Below are positions 51,901-59,144 of a stretch of 64,000 bases of DNA, one piece after another. The DNA is from Liolophura sinensis. Its lineage: Eukaryota; Mollusca; Polyplacophora; Chitonida; Chitonidae. The DNA lies in NCBI RefSeq assembly GCF_032854445.1, contig NC_088300.1, positions 4,342,001 through 4,406,000 of the forward strand, written 5' to 3'. A program made the position numbers and the translations under genes. The notes beneath the pieces were generated by a model. That model was not told the DNA's origin. It saw nothing but the letters and a program-made list of their open reading frames with translations, and ran no database searches. Position 1 is the stretch's first letter. Every line of letters begins with the position of its first letter.

Positions 51901-54900
51901 CAAGAAAAAACAAAATTATTATACTGTTACAAACTATGACTGTTTATTGTATGTGTAAGGATTGCAGAGCACATATGTTATGGAGTTGTAAATCACTGTG
52001 GTGGTAAAAGAAACTGTGGGGAGTCAGTGCACAACCACAGAAGTCTTTTGACATGCAAATCACTACTGATAATAGGCTATCTGTGTACTATGGGTGGTCA
52101 CTGCAACCCTACGATTGACCAAAACTTTTAAACAAACTGGACACTGACACGGCCACCAACAGCATATGATTCTCCTCTCCCAATACCTCTGCTTATTTCG
52201 TAAGACGAGCTAAAATGGTATGATTGTTCACGTTCAAAGGGTGACTGGGCTCACATCAGGACAGCGGTCTGGGTTGGAACACTGTAGATGAAGTGAGTAC
52301 TGGACTCAAAACTAATCCCTCCTTTATGTTTAGAAAATCCCTGTTGCACAGCTCACTGATCAATACATTACATTTTCAACAAAAAAGCGTGGGGAAATTA
52401 AGACCAAAGGTTATATGAACAAGATGATGTCACAGTGCCTCTGGCATTCATGTATGTACAGTAGAGTTGAAGATAGGCAGATATGAGAGTTTTCCATTCA
52501 ATAGTTCTGCACACTTAACAGAGATTAGACCTACCTTTATATTTCTCAAAATGCTGAAGAACCACTTCTCTGAGTTTCTCTATTTTGGGGTGTCCTGATA
52601 CAAAAGGATGATTTGGTGTCTGTCGCTGAGACAAGGCAAATGGATTTGTCTGGTTCTCATCACTTGAAAGAAACAGTATGTTAAGTGTAATTAAACACGA
52701 ACTAAACATGAAAAAGAAAAATTGTACATATCAGCTAGGACATCTGTATTGTTAAAATATCAGTAAAATCTAGTGCTCCTGTACACAAGATCCAATGAAT
52801 ATAGTAGAAACTAATACTGACACAGCGCATAATCTACATACCTGTTTGTATTTGCAAACTTGCTGTGAAGATTGTCCATGAGATCACGGAAGTCACCATT
52901 CTTATTGAGTTCAGTACGAGTTCTGCCATAGCCTTTATCCCCAGATGACAAACCCTCCAAGTAGGTGTACAGAGACTTAAGGCCGTGCAATTGTAGCAAC
53001 TCAAACCCGTGATACAAGCTCATAGCCAGAGCAAAGTCACCCTCTATAGCACCATACTGAGTTCTCTGAAATGATCAAAGTTGTTGATAATAAATGATAT
53101 ATCCTTGTGAGTACATGGTTTTAATAACCATAACGGGTTTAAACTGAAAGTTTACCTGCTTAAAATAAAGATGTTTATTTCAATAAAATACATGCCATCT
53201 TGGCGATCAAGTTGATCCAGGTATGACTACATGTTTAACATGGGGAATGACATTATTAAAAGATTACATTTTACATGTGATTTTACAAGCATATTGTGGC
53301 TTCACTATTCCATTTAAAAAAACATACATTAAAAAATAACCTACTATACATCCAAAATACAATTGTAAACATGTTTGTAACCAAATCAAACATGAGGACC
53401 TACCTAGATTAGCTTGCAGAAGATCTGAAGTATTTAAGTAAAGAGTTAGAAAACAAATAGTATCGATTGTCAGTGACAAGGTGTAACACTGTACAACACA
53501 TCAATTAGCTAATTGATCACCTTTTGTAGTCAACATATTTATGACAAAAGGGAAATCCATGTGAATCAACCCAAGGATGAACTCAAAAGTTAAACCATCA
53601 CATGACAACTGATCTGTTTACCAGTCACCCGGGACTGACCTGTAGCTCTGGGGGGGGGTTCTGTCTGAAAGCTTCTCGTGCCTTTAGAATCATGAACTTG
53701 GAGAGACTGGTGGTTTGCCTGTTATACAGGACTCTCTGGCGAGTTAACCGCTTCACTATGACATCCATCACCTGTCACCAGAAAAATATACATTGTTTAT
53801 AATCATCATAAACTTACTTCAGCTCAAAGTTGTCAGACTAAGCTGCTTAAACATACAGATGTCAGTCTTCATCAACACTTGCCTACAGGTAGATACTGAT
53901 AAAAATTCCAAATGATTCGTTTCATAGCCTCACAGGAGGGATTTAGAAAAAGCCTGGGATGTTAAACAGACTTACAATCAGTGAGTCCAGTGATGTAACT
54001 TAACTTTTTAGGGTGCTTGCTCTCAGGACAAGCTGACAATGAAAACTGCTTAACCGCACTCATTTTCATTTGCTATGCAATGACGCAACCATATGTTTTA
54101 CAACTTACTGCAAACATTAAAAATGTAAGGAACACCTGTTTTAATCCACATTCATGCATTTTTATCTTGTTTTGGTGGGCAACCAAAACACACGATTCAC
54201 TTGTCCTATGCCGGTTTCACCTACGTTTGGCAAGCATTATGTTACAGCACTGAGGTGATGTACACATTATAGTGATGCTACTACAAGTATATGCACACAG
54301 GTGATACCTGCCTTGGAGTGTCAAGCTTTGAGAGACTCTTTCCCTGATATATTTCTATTTAATAACTGTTCCTAATTAGATGACAATCTTAATGGTAGAG
54401 TCAGCTGTTCTAAGATTTGAGAGACTCTTTCCCCCAACAGTTACACTGATGTGCCTTCCTTTATTGGCTGTTTAATCATTTTTGTCTGCTTGTGAATATA
54501 TCTCAGTAATTTCTGTCACCACAAAAATAACATAGCATGTAGCCACCAGGCTAACTCATTTCCTTAATTCTTACCCTGATATACTTCTCTTTAATGGCTG
54601 TTAATTCCTTTCCTAATGGGACAACAATCTTGACAACATTCCTGTCGTGGACATACGGCTTGATATCTATAGACTCCTCAGTCCTCAGTTCTATTTGGGA
54701 GATTAAGAGTTTAGCCACAACCTCCTGCACTGCCTACAACACCAATGCTACCGTAACTTATACAGGTTATAAATATATATATTTATTTGATAGGTGTTTT
54801 ACACCGTACTCAAGGTTACACATTCAATTAAAATAAAAGAAATTTAACCAATGTTTAATAAAGCTTAAAAAAAGTTAAACTTTGAAACCATCTTTATAAG

Positions 54901-56743
54901 TCATATAAAGCCCATGATGTATTTGCTATGTACTTTGAATCAGGCATGTTAGGATTCACACGGAATATGTACATAGATTCTCAATTGTGGCAAGAACAGT
55001 ATGTAGAACACCTGTTCATGTCAAACCAGGAATCAGCCTTTAAGGACCGTACTAAATCAGAGTTTACCTTAATATCACTGCCAGGTGTTGCACTCAATGC
55101 CAGAATCCTGAAGTTCCTTGTATACTTGACCAACTCCCTAACAACCTGTCAGTAAAATTTGTCACAATCACACACAGAGTAACAGATAAAATCACAAAAA
55201 CACTGTCTTATTTTTAATTGCAATCATTTAGTTAATGGTACAGAGATTACCAAAACTATGTGTTCATTGATATATTTTTTTTTAAATAGCTAAAGATTAA
55301 AAAGTTGGCCATTGACACTTTTCAAACAGTAGATGCTGTATACATCCAATATAAGCTTACAATTCAAAATGCTTGCAGAAGGCTTGATTACTGCCCTTGT
55401 CATTGTTGAACTGAACAGTAATACAATTATTATAAACTTAAACAGTCACAGTAAATATACACACTTTAAGTACTTTAAAAGCTGCACACACCACATGACA
55501 CATATAGTCACAGGGATAATGGTAAAGGCTGATACAAGTACCTGGCAGTAAGCATGGTTCCCCAGAGCCTTATGTGCCTCATCAATCACTAGACATTTTA
55601 TGTCGACAGATGGACATGCCCCTCGACTGAGATCATTAGTTAAAACTTGAGGGGTCAGGAAAAACACACGTTTATAGTTCCAAGCTTTCAGCCTTTCGGC
55701 AGGGGACATTGTACCTGCAATGGAAATAAAAACACATATTTTTAAACAACAAATTTAGAAAATCTCCCACTACACCAATACTGTCAGGTATACACTGTAA
55801 ACTGTATTTATTTATTTTATTTGATTGGTGTTTTAGGGCGATCTCAAGAATATTTCACTTATAAGACGGTGACCGTGATTATAGCGAGAGGCTGCTGCCA
55901 GGTCTTCCCATCTGTAAACCGTATTCATTGGATTTACAAATACATGAACAGCACATCTCCGATTTTAAAACAAGCAACAAAGAAAATTAATCCAGAACTT
56001 TAAACCATATTATGGTTTGGGTAAAACTTTCACTTGCAAAAAAAAAAAAAAAAAAGCAGTTGTCTCTCCTTACCTGTCATCTCCGCAGTGTCCTCTTGGG
56101 GAATGCCCATAATGTTATAACAGGCCTCTATCTGCTGAGCCACAAGTGGTTTAGTGGGAGCCATGAAAACCACTTTACCTTGCGGGTACCATCGATAGAA
56201 ATTATACATGAGAACAGCAGCTATAAACGTCTTTCCCAAGCCTGTTGGCAGAGTTACCATTGTGTTCTTATACAAGGCTTTACTGACAATGTTATACTGG
56301 TATTCCCGTAGAGGATAATTGGTTGGGTAAATCCACATCTTGCCCGCCACTTTGTCAAAACCTGGGATGTCCTCAATCTGAGAAAGACTCTGGGATGGTT
56401 CAAAGTCTGCTGCAAACATATGTGAGTCCAAGGCAATGTTGAGGTCTTCTGACAATTCCATATGCTCGCCTGCACTGGTGCTTGGTTGGCATGCTGGTTT
56501 TGAACTATCTGGCACAGCTTTCCCGCCATGAGAAGATGTAGATGTAGCTGTTCCTGCCGGATGTGCATACAGCAGACTTTCCTCCAAAGCCCTGGCCAAT
56601 AATTCATCTTCCTCTTCATCCCCATCACACAAGCCCACAATTTCTGGGCTGCCATAGCTGACACTACTGGAGGATTGCTGCACTACAGATTTACCTGTTT
56701 TTGCCCATGTTTGAAACAATGTTGACTGTTTAGCTGGATTCAT
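17550..56743 (-). CDS. FANCM: FANCM: Fanconi anaemia group M DNA translocase, complete 27-exon gene
   Basis: Coding exons from 5' to 3' (minus strand): 56074-56743, 55542-55714, 55068-55145, 54575-54733, 53640-53771, 52842-53065, 52535-52662, 51079-51245, 47054-47260, 46124-46355, 45549-45691, 44838-44994, 41539-44178, 40764-40892, 39961-40064, 39629-39764, 39311-39375, 38617-38782, 37007-37198, 34559-35457, 33924-33989, 31842-31956, 30936-31068, 30641-30720, 21967-22064, 20352-20446, 17550-17667. All junctions are GT/AG and phases agree; the total is 7506 nt, or 2501 residues (human about 2050). Known role: fork-remodelling translocase that anchors the Fanconi core complex and, with MHF1/2 and RMI, processes stalled forks and suppresses crossovers. 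The N-terminus QSTLFQTW matches the vertebrate start, and the [13 protein letters not shown] and [13 protein letters not shown] segments are nearly identical to vertebrate FANCM. Orthology is essentially certain; individual exon ends are inferred by eye. Confidence 0.96.
17783..18030 (+). mobile_element. tRNA-derived SINE, second family
   Basis: A tRNA-like head (AGCTCACTAGCTCAGACCGT then TGAAGTGCGGGC, with box B-like AGGTTCAAATCC) is followed by GTCAGGTACCTGCAGAGAGC, TTTCCTCCACCC and a tail with AACACCAATAAACCAATCAA. It differs from the SINE at 32198-32466 except in its tail. Located in FANCM intron 26. Confidence 0.65.
18207..18255 (+). mobile_element. SINE head fragment
   Basis: TGACCCAGGAGCCTCTCACC then AATGCGTTTGCTGTGAGTTC matches the middle of the SINE at 32198-32466. 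It lies at the left border of the 22-bp minisatellite. Confidence 0.6.
18256..19985. repeat. 22-bp minisatellite in FANCM intron 26
   Basis: About 78 copies of GACGTGATGGAAGGTGCATG plus TA (22 bp), with variants such as CATGATGGAAGGTGTATGTA. Because 22 is not a multiple of three, each frame passes through all three phases and the peptide repeats every 22 residues ([17 protein letters not shown]-like). Five overlapping minus-strand open frames result; none is a gene. Confidence 0.92.
19986..20305. repeat. About 59-bp higher-order repeat adjoining the 22-bp array
   Basis: About five copies of a unit near 59 bp, containing GAGGACGTGATGGAAGGTGC (derived from the 22-bp unit), then GTGTGAAGACGGTGGACGGT and ACGCGTAGCAAAACTGC. 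It appears to be a secondary expansion of the neighbouring array. Confidence 0.8.
23101..24440. repeat. 33-bp minisatellite in FANCM intron 24
   Basis: About 42 copies of GGTATAACATTGATGGAGAT then ACACATACATGTA (33 bp), with 27-bp short units at both ends that lack ACATAC. Each unit ends in TACATGTA, a self-complementary octamer. Since 33 is a multiple of three, long open frames (up to 486 residues) exist on both strands; these are repeat artefacts ([11 protein letters not shown] motif). Confidence 0.92.
24750..24912. repeat. 28-bp tandem repeat
   Basis: About 5-6 copies of ACTTGGCTTCAGTCATGTCA plus CAAACACC (28 bp) in FANCM intron 24. The overlapping short open frames come from the repeat. 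Confidence 0.85.
26126..26205. repeat. Short 22-bp tandem repeat
   Basis: About 3-4 copies of AATTGGGGACTGTAACCAGC plus TG in FANCM intron 24. Confidence 0.7.
28255..29865. repeat. 60-bp minisatellite, highly homogeneous, in FANCM intron 24
   Basis: About 27 head-to-tail copies of an exact 60-bp unit (AGGCACGGCCACACGAGACT, GCTGTCTGCCAATGTTGGGG, TGAGGGCAAGGTTCACGCAC). Most copies differ at 0-3 sites, implying recent expansion or strong homogenisation. The unit is a multiple of three without stops in several frames, so open frames of 597, 538, 498 and 395 residues occur. The longest (29895 to 28102, minus) reads [20 protein letters not shown] in the FANCM sense direction. Non-coding is the simplest reading. 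Confidence 0.93.
31069..31605. repeat. 42-bp minisatellite built on the FANCM exon 23 splice acceptor
   Basis: About 13 copies of a unit near 42 bp (GGTGAGAACCATTGGCAAAG then TCTGTCAACAATCAAGTGTG). It begins inside exon 23: the exon's first 20 or so coding bases and its acceptor form the first unit. In antisense, units read TTGACAG|ACTTTGCC(A)..., parallel to the true junction TTCCAG|ATTTTGCGAATGG. Lies in FANCM intron 22. Confidence 0.85.
32007..33440. repeat. 102-bp minisatellite built on the FANCM exon 22 splice acceptor
   Basis: About 12 copies of a 102-bp unit (copy starts 32481, 32583, 32685 ...), the most regular between 32481 and 33296. In antisense each unit carries GATTCCAG|GAGGTGGTGTCC and then about 37 bases nearly identical to the 5' end of FANCM exon 22. 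The plus-strand 268-residue frame (34-residue period) is an artefact of 102 = 3 x 34. A SINE at 32198-32466 interrupts the second copy. Lies in FANCM intron 21. Confidence 0.92.
32198..32466 (+). mobile_element. Full-length tRNA-derived SINE inserted in the 102-bp array
   Basis: The head GGGGCCTCCGTGGCTCAGTC then GGTTAGCACGC resembles a tRNA box A region. Body: TGACCCAGGAGCCTCTCACC, CTGCCAGCAACCTGCAGATG, CACCCACCATAATGGTGGCA. Tail: AAATATTCTTGAGTACGGCG then AATCACCAATCAAATAAATA, ending in ATAAATA repeats. It splits one repeat unit. Confidence 0.88.
33548..33612 (+). mobile_element. Possible tRNA-like SINE fragment
   Basis: TGGCTTAGTGTTCC ... GACTCAGGTTCAAGCCCGAG contains A- and B-box-like elements of a tRNA-derived SINE head. 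The tail is not visible. Confidence 0.35.
34559..40892 (-). CDS. FANCM: FANCM exons 14-20: low-complexity linker region
   Basis: Seven exons (about residues 1704-2267) linking the central exon to the nuclease-like domain. Recognisable pieces: exon 14 with an acidic run ([20 protein letters not shown]); exon 16 with [19 protein letters not shown]; exon 18 with [19 protein letters not shown], matching the vertebrate 'EAELSEEDAEYVSSDE' block; exon 19 with [19 protein letters not shown], matching the vertebrate '[19 protein letters not shown]' block; exon 20 (899 nt) with basic [15 protein letters not shown] and many Ser/Glu/Asp. The two conserved blocks confirm exon identity and order. Intron 19 is filled by a 36-bp minisatellite and intron 18 holds a 26-bp array and a SINE. 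Confidence 0.9.
35545..36995. repeat. 36-bp minisatellite filling FANCM intron 19
   Basis: Around 38 units of about 36 bp (CCCATTACAGCCTGCATACC then CATCATTGTCTGCTCA), plus shortened 18-bp mosaics. In antisense the unit contains ATGGGTGAGCAG, resembling a 5' splice site. The array reaches exon 19's donor (CAG|GTGAGGAGTGGGCTGTGATG). Long frames on both strands are artefacts. Confidence 0.9.
37285..37775. repeat. 26-bp minisatellite in FANCM intron 18
   Basis: About 18 copies of AGAGCCCTACAGAGACATGT plus AACATT (26 bp), with minor variants (ACACGT, CCATGT). Confidence 0.9.
37808..38070 (+). mobile_element. Full-length tRNA-derived SINE in FANCM intron 18
   Basis: GATGCCTCCGTGGCTGAGGG then GGTTAGCACACC, AGCCTCTCACGAATAAGGTC, CTGCCAGCAACCTCTGGATG, TTTCCTCCCACCATAATGCT, TTCTTGAGTACAGCGTAAAA and CACCAATCAAATAAATAAAA. 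Same family and orientation as 32198-32466. Confidence 0.86.
41100..41335 (+). mobile_element. Diverged SINE, 5' truncated, in FANCM intron 13
   Basis: Contains GGCTCTCACGAATGCAGTCC, CTGCCAGCAACCCATAAATG, CTTTCCTCCCACCATAATAA, ACATTCTTGAGTATGGTGCA and AAACACCAATAAAATAAACA. Same family as 32198-32466; the tRNA-like head is weak or absent. Confidence 0.75.
41539..44178 (-). CDS. FANCM: FANCM exon 13: large disordered, acidic exon
   Basis: A 2640-nt exon (about residues 824-1703), equivalent to the very large central exon of vertebrate FANCM. The translation begins [22 protein letters not shown], aligning with the vertebrate segment after the MHF-binding part. Composition is Ser/Asp/Glu/Pro-rich with SP sites and acidic runs ([15 protein letters not shown]). 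Near 41908-41980 the peptide [18 protein letters not shown] resembles the FxLGF-type MM2 motif by which human FANCM binds RMI1-RMI2. An [16 protein letters not shown] stretch (about 42460-42510) might be a second short linear motif. The acceptor (TTTCACAG|AATCTC) and donor (AGAG|GTAAGA) are both good. Confidence 0.92.
44565..44835. repeat. 18-bp minisatellite abutting the FANCM exon 12 donor
   Basis: About 15 copies of CATGGAGCCTCACCACCA (18 bp), with CATGAAGCC and GAAGAAGCC variants. It ends directly at the exon 12 donor (antisense CAAC|GTGAGTAGTGAGGCTTCATG). Antisense units read GGTGAGGC, a donor-like string. Open frames of HMEPHH or GGEAPC type are artefacts. Confidence 0.9.
44838..56743 (-). 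CDS. FANCM: FANCM exons 1-12: SF2 DEAH helicase core and MHF-binding region
   Basis: Motifs in order: Walker A LPTGLGKT (residues about 165-172, exon 1), [14 protein letters not shown] (Ia), [12 protein letters not shown] (DEAH at about 268-271, exon 2), [12 protein letters not shown] (III, exon 3), the helicase insert domain (exons 4-7, e.g. [15 protein letters not shown] and [13 protein letters not shown]), [14 protein letters not shown] (IV, exon 8), and [20 protein letters not shown] with [12 protein letters not shown] (V and VI, exon 9, about 588-630). ATPase residues are all present, so an active translocase is expected. Exons 10-12 carry the post-helicase segment ([27 protein letters not shown]) and LSEWMPWQ with [20 protein letters not shown], corresponding to the region that binds the MHF histone-fold dimer in vertebrates. 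Confidence 0.94.
47405..47520. repeat. 22-bp repeat in FANCM intron 8, left cluster
   Basis: About five copies of CACAATTCTTCCTGCAATAG plus CC (22 bp). The unit is related to the larger array at 50235-50755 in the same intron. Confidence 0.8.
47904..47945. repeat. Long inverted repeat (TACA)n / (TGTA)n
   Basis: TACATACATACATACATGCA is followed at once by TATATGTATGTATGTATGTA, so the strand can fold into a hairpin of nearly 20 bp. In FANCM intron 8. Confidence 0.8.
48050..50230 (-). other. FANCM: FANCM intron 8, unique portion
   Basis: About 2.2 kb of mostly unique sequence. No supported exon: exon 8 (ending FTQKEQLK) joins exon 9 ([11 protein letters not shown]) in phase 0. Short imperfect repeats such as CAACTGGCTTCAACCAGTC and CAACCGGCTTCAACCGG occur near 48165-48232. 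I see no gene. Confidence 0.45.
50235..50755. repeat. 22-bp minisatellite in FANCM intron 8, right cluster
   Basis: About 23 copies of CACCATTCTTCCTGTAACAA plus CA (22 bp), with CCGTAATAA and GCAAAAATG variants. In antisense many units read TTGTTACAG|GAAGAATGG, a good-looking 3' splice site. Long minus frames (up to 180 residues, [15 protein letters not shown]-like) are artefacts of the repeat. Confidence 0.9.
54770..54815 (-). mobile_element. SINE tail fragment in FANCM intron 3
   Basis: TATTTATTTGATAGGTGTTT then TACACCGTACTCAAGG is the reverse complement of the SINE 3' tail. It lies just upstream of exon 4. Confidence 0.55.
55805..55915 (-). mobile_element. Partial SINE in FANCM intron 1
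   Basis: TTTATTTTATTTGATTGGTG, CTCAAGAATATTTCACTTAT and AGGCTGCTGCCAGGTCTTCC follow the reverse complement of the SINE 3' half. Confidence 0.65.
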
Positions 56744-56756
56744 TTTCTGCTTTCAT
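56730..56756 (-). promoter_or_regulatory. Short upstream ORF overlapping the FANCM start codon
   Basis: A uATG at 56756-56754 starts an eight-codon frame ending in TAA at 56732-56730. It overlaps the main ATG (56743) in another frame. A likely 5' UTR splice acceptor (TTTCCCAG) puts the exon start near 56777, so the uORF would be in the mRNA. Overlapping uORFs usually lower main-frame translation; the effect here is inference. Confidence 0.5.
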
Positions 56757-59144
56757 TCTTGCAGGGACTAGTGCCAACTGGGAAAAAAAGTCATATGAAC
56801 ACTTTTTAGCATAGATTCTTTCAGAGGAATTTAGTATGTACGTGTGTACATGTATGAATGCCTGGGTTTTATGTTGTACCTACCACTTTTTCAGTTATAT
56901 GACGATGAGGGGTCACTTGGTGAATCCATACTGCCACTGAAGAGTCATGCTGAAGACAAAAGACATACAGACATTTAGTCGAACGGATGTTGCCTAAAAC
57001 AAAGGAACATTACATACTGTGAAGCTATGACAATATTTAGCTATCTGGCTAAATTGTTACTGATGCTTGAACCTTATCCATATTGACCCCATCTAATGAC
57101 CAACATTTAGCGTGTTGCTACCAATTAATGTCATCGACCTTCTCAGATGTTTTTCAATGATATGGCATCATACAGTATCCTCTACCACACGACCAAAACA
57201 GCAATCCAAAGTTCGAACTCATGAGTTGGTACATGCAGCAATTTTAGCTCATCCTTGTTTGAACAAGTAAAGATTTGTCCAAGTACAATAACTAATATGT
57301 TGAGAAATGTTTGGATACAACATAATCATGGCTGTAGCACTTCTACGCAGATACCCTGTCATTCCCTGAAGCATTGAGGAACAGTCAAATGCTGATCATT
57401 ACATGTCATAAGATCTCTCCTTTCCATGACTACACACTACTGTTTAGTGGTAACATGACACAGTATTGTTTTTCAGAAGACAGCATCTCTGGTACATTGT
57501 GACACAAATGAAATCAATTTGGGAACATGCCCATAAGATGACTTTGTAGCTTTTATTTCTGACAGTGATGTTTTTAGTCTCTTGCACTATGTTTCAATGT
57601 CATTTTGAATTTTTCTTGAACCGAGTTATTTAAAGGATCATAGGTTTGCACTATCTGAAATAAAATCAACTACAAATTATGCAGTTCAGAAGTTCAAATT
57701 ACCTGGTTAAACAACAAAAGTAACAGGAGCTGTCTTGAAATCAACGGCGACAGCATTGACTGGAGGCTATTTTCATGAGGACTCAAACAGCAGTACTTTC
57801 TTGGATTATCATTACAAAATTTGAAAGAGAGATGTTACATCATGGATTTGACCCACAAAGGGTATGTCGAATGTTTATTGGGTCTCTGGCTAGAGGTTGA
57901 GTAGACATGTTATGGCATATCCAAATATTTCTCAACTTACTAGTCAGTGTACTCGAACTAAGAAAAGATAAGTGGTCTGTGAATGATTTTTCACATCAGG
58001 TAACAGTCACAATGAAAAGGCTCTACCCATCTGCGCTCATCAAGACTTGCCTCAATGGGCTTGCCGTCAGAACGCTAAACTTCACTGTACTCTACTGCAC
58101 TTCCAACACATTCACTATTACAGTGCTTTTCAAAGTCTCTGATATGACCCGACCTGGATATGACCCAAGCTGGGTTTGATCCTGGGTCTGCAGACACCCT
58201 TCCCATTAGACCACCAAGGCAGTCTTCCTTTTATCCTCATCTTTGGTTTCATTTTACAGAATATTCTGACAAACAACGTGTACGACACCATTTCTCTGTT
58301 AACACTTTCAGTTTGAAAAGCTGAATTGTGCACCTGACATGGTTATGCTTGTGTGCGTGCGAACTGCTTATACTGTCATACACATGGAAACGGTTAATCA
58401 ACTTAAACAGAGGAACCTCTGACTAGGACTCCAGCATGCCGGTACGCTAACGACAATAGCTACTGCTACATGTAGTTCTTGTCTGAAATTGAAAAATCTG
58501 ATTACGGCTGACTTGTGCACAACAACAACAACGCTACTGAAGTACCATAGGCATAAGACACATACCATACATGGTTTCATATGACGTTAGTGTTTCAGCT
58601 GCAAAGAAAACAAACACGAGCTTAATATAAATAGTAACTAAAATAAAAGTATAATTATTACCTCTGTTGGTCAGAGAAGGCAAAAAAGTAAAGCACTATT
58701 CGGAACCGAAACACGCGCACAATCACGTGACAATCTCCGTCAGACACTTAGACATGTTCAAAGATCAAACCGATATTCTCTACGCACAGGATTGTTTGAT
58801 TATGATGCTTCAGGCTCCACATTTTAAGCCTGCTGTTGTAAACCTACAGTGGTAATATGCAAATTATAAATGGCCCTGTCATATTTTATATACCCTTATG
58901 CCAAAAAAAAAAAACAAAAAAAAAAAAAATGCTAAAGATTTCCGTTTATATCTATAGTTTGCATCTTCCCGTTGTTGTTGGCTCCTGCACGGAGAGTTGA
59001 AGTTTAAAACAAGATGGTAGAAAATGTGAGGTGGTTGCTATGAACATTTGACGCGTTTTTGTACGATTTTATCTGATGTTTTTTTCATCACCCGACTCTT
59101 TGTTATCATCGAGAAACATTGTTTGATGACTATGCTCTGACAGG
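56744..59144. promoter_or_regulatory. Shared divergent upstream region of FANCM and MAP10
   Basis: 2.4 kb between two head-to-head start codons. A probable FANCM 5' UTR acceptor lies at about 56777-56779, so the FANCM transcription start is further right. No TATA box or CpG-dense island stands out. The segment includes a tRNA-like SINE head (58145-58222) and an A-rich tract (58901-58930). Sequence near 58960-59100 just upstream of MAP10 is the likely MAP10 5' UTR. Confidence 0.45.
58145..58222 (-). mobile_element. tRNA-derived SINE head (or decayed tRNA)
   Basis: The reverse complement reads CTGCCTTGGTGGTCTAATGG (A-box-like) ... GGATCAAACCCAGCTTGGGT (B-box-like). The B box departs from the GGTTCGANNCC consensus and no clean cloverleaf was found, so a SINE remnant is preferred to a functional tRNA. 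Confidence 0.45.

Noticed and set aside
58145-58222. Functional tRNA gene on the minus strand
   Set aside because: Box B departs from consensus and no clean cloverleaf could be drawn; a SINE remnant is more likely.
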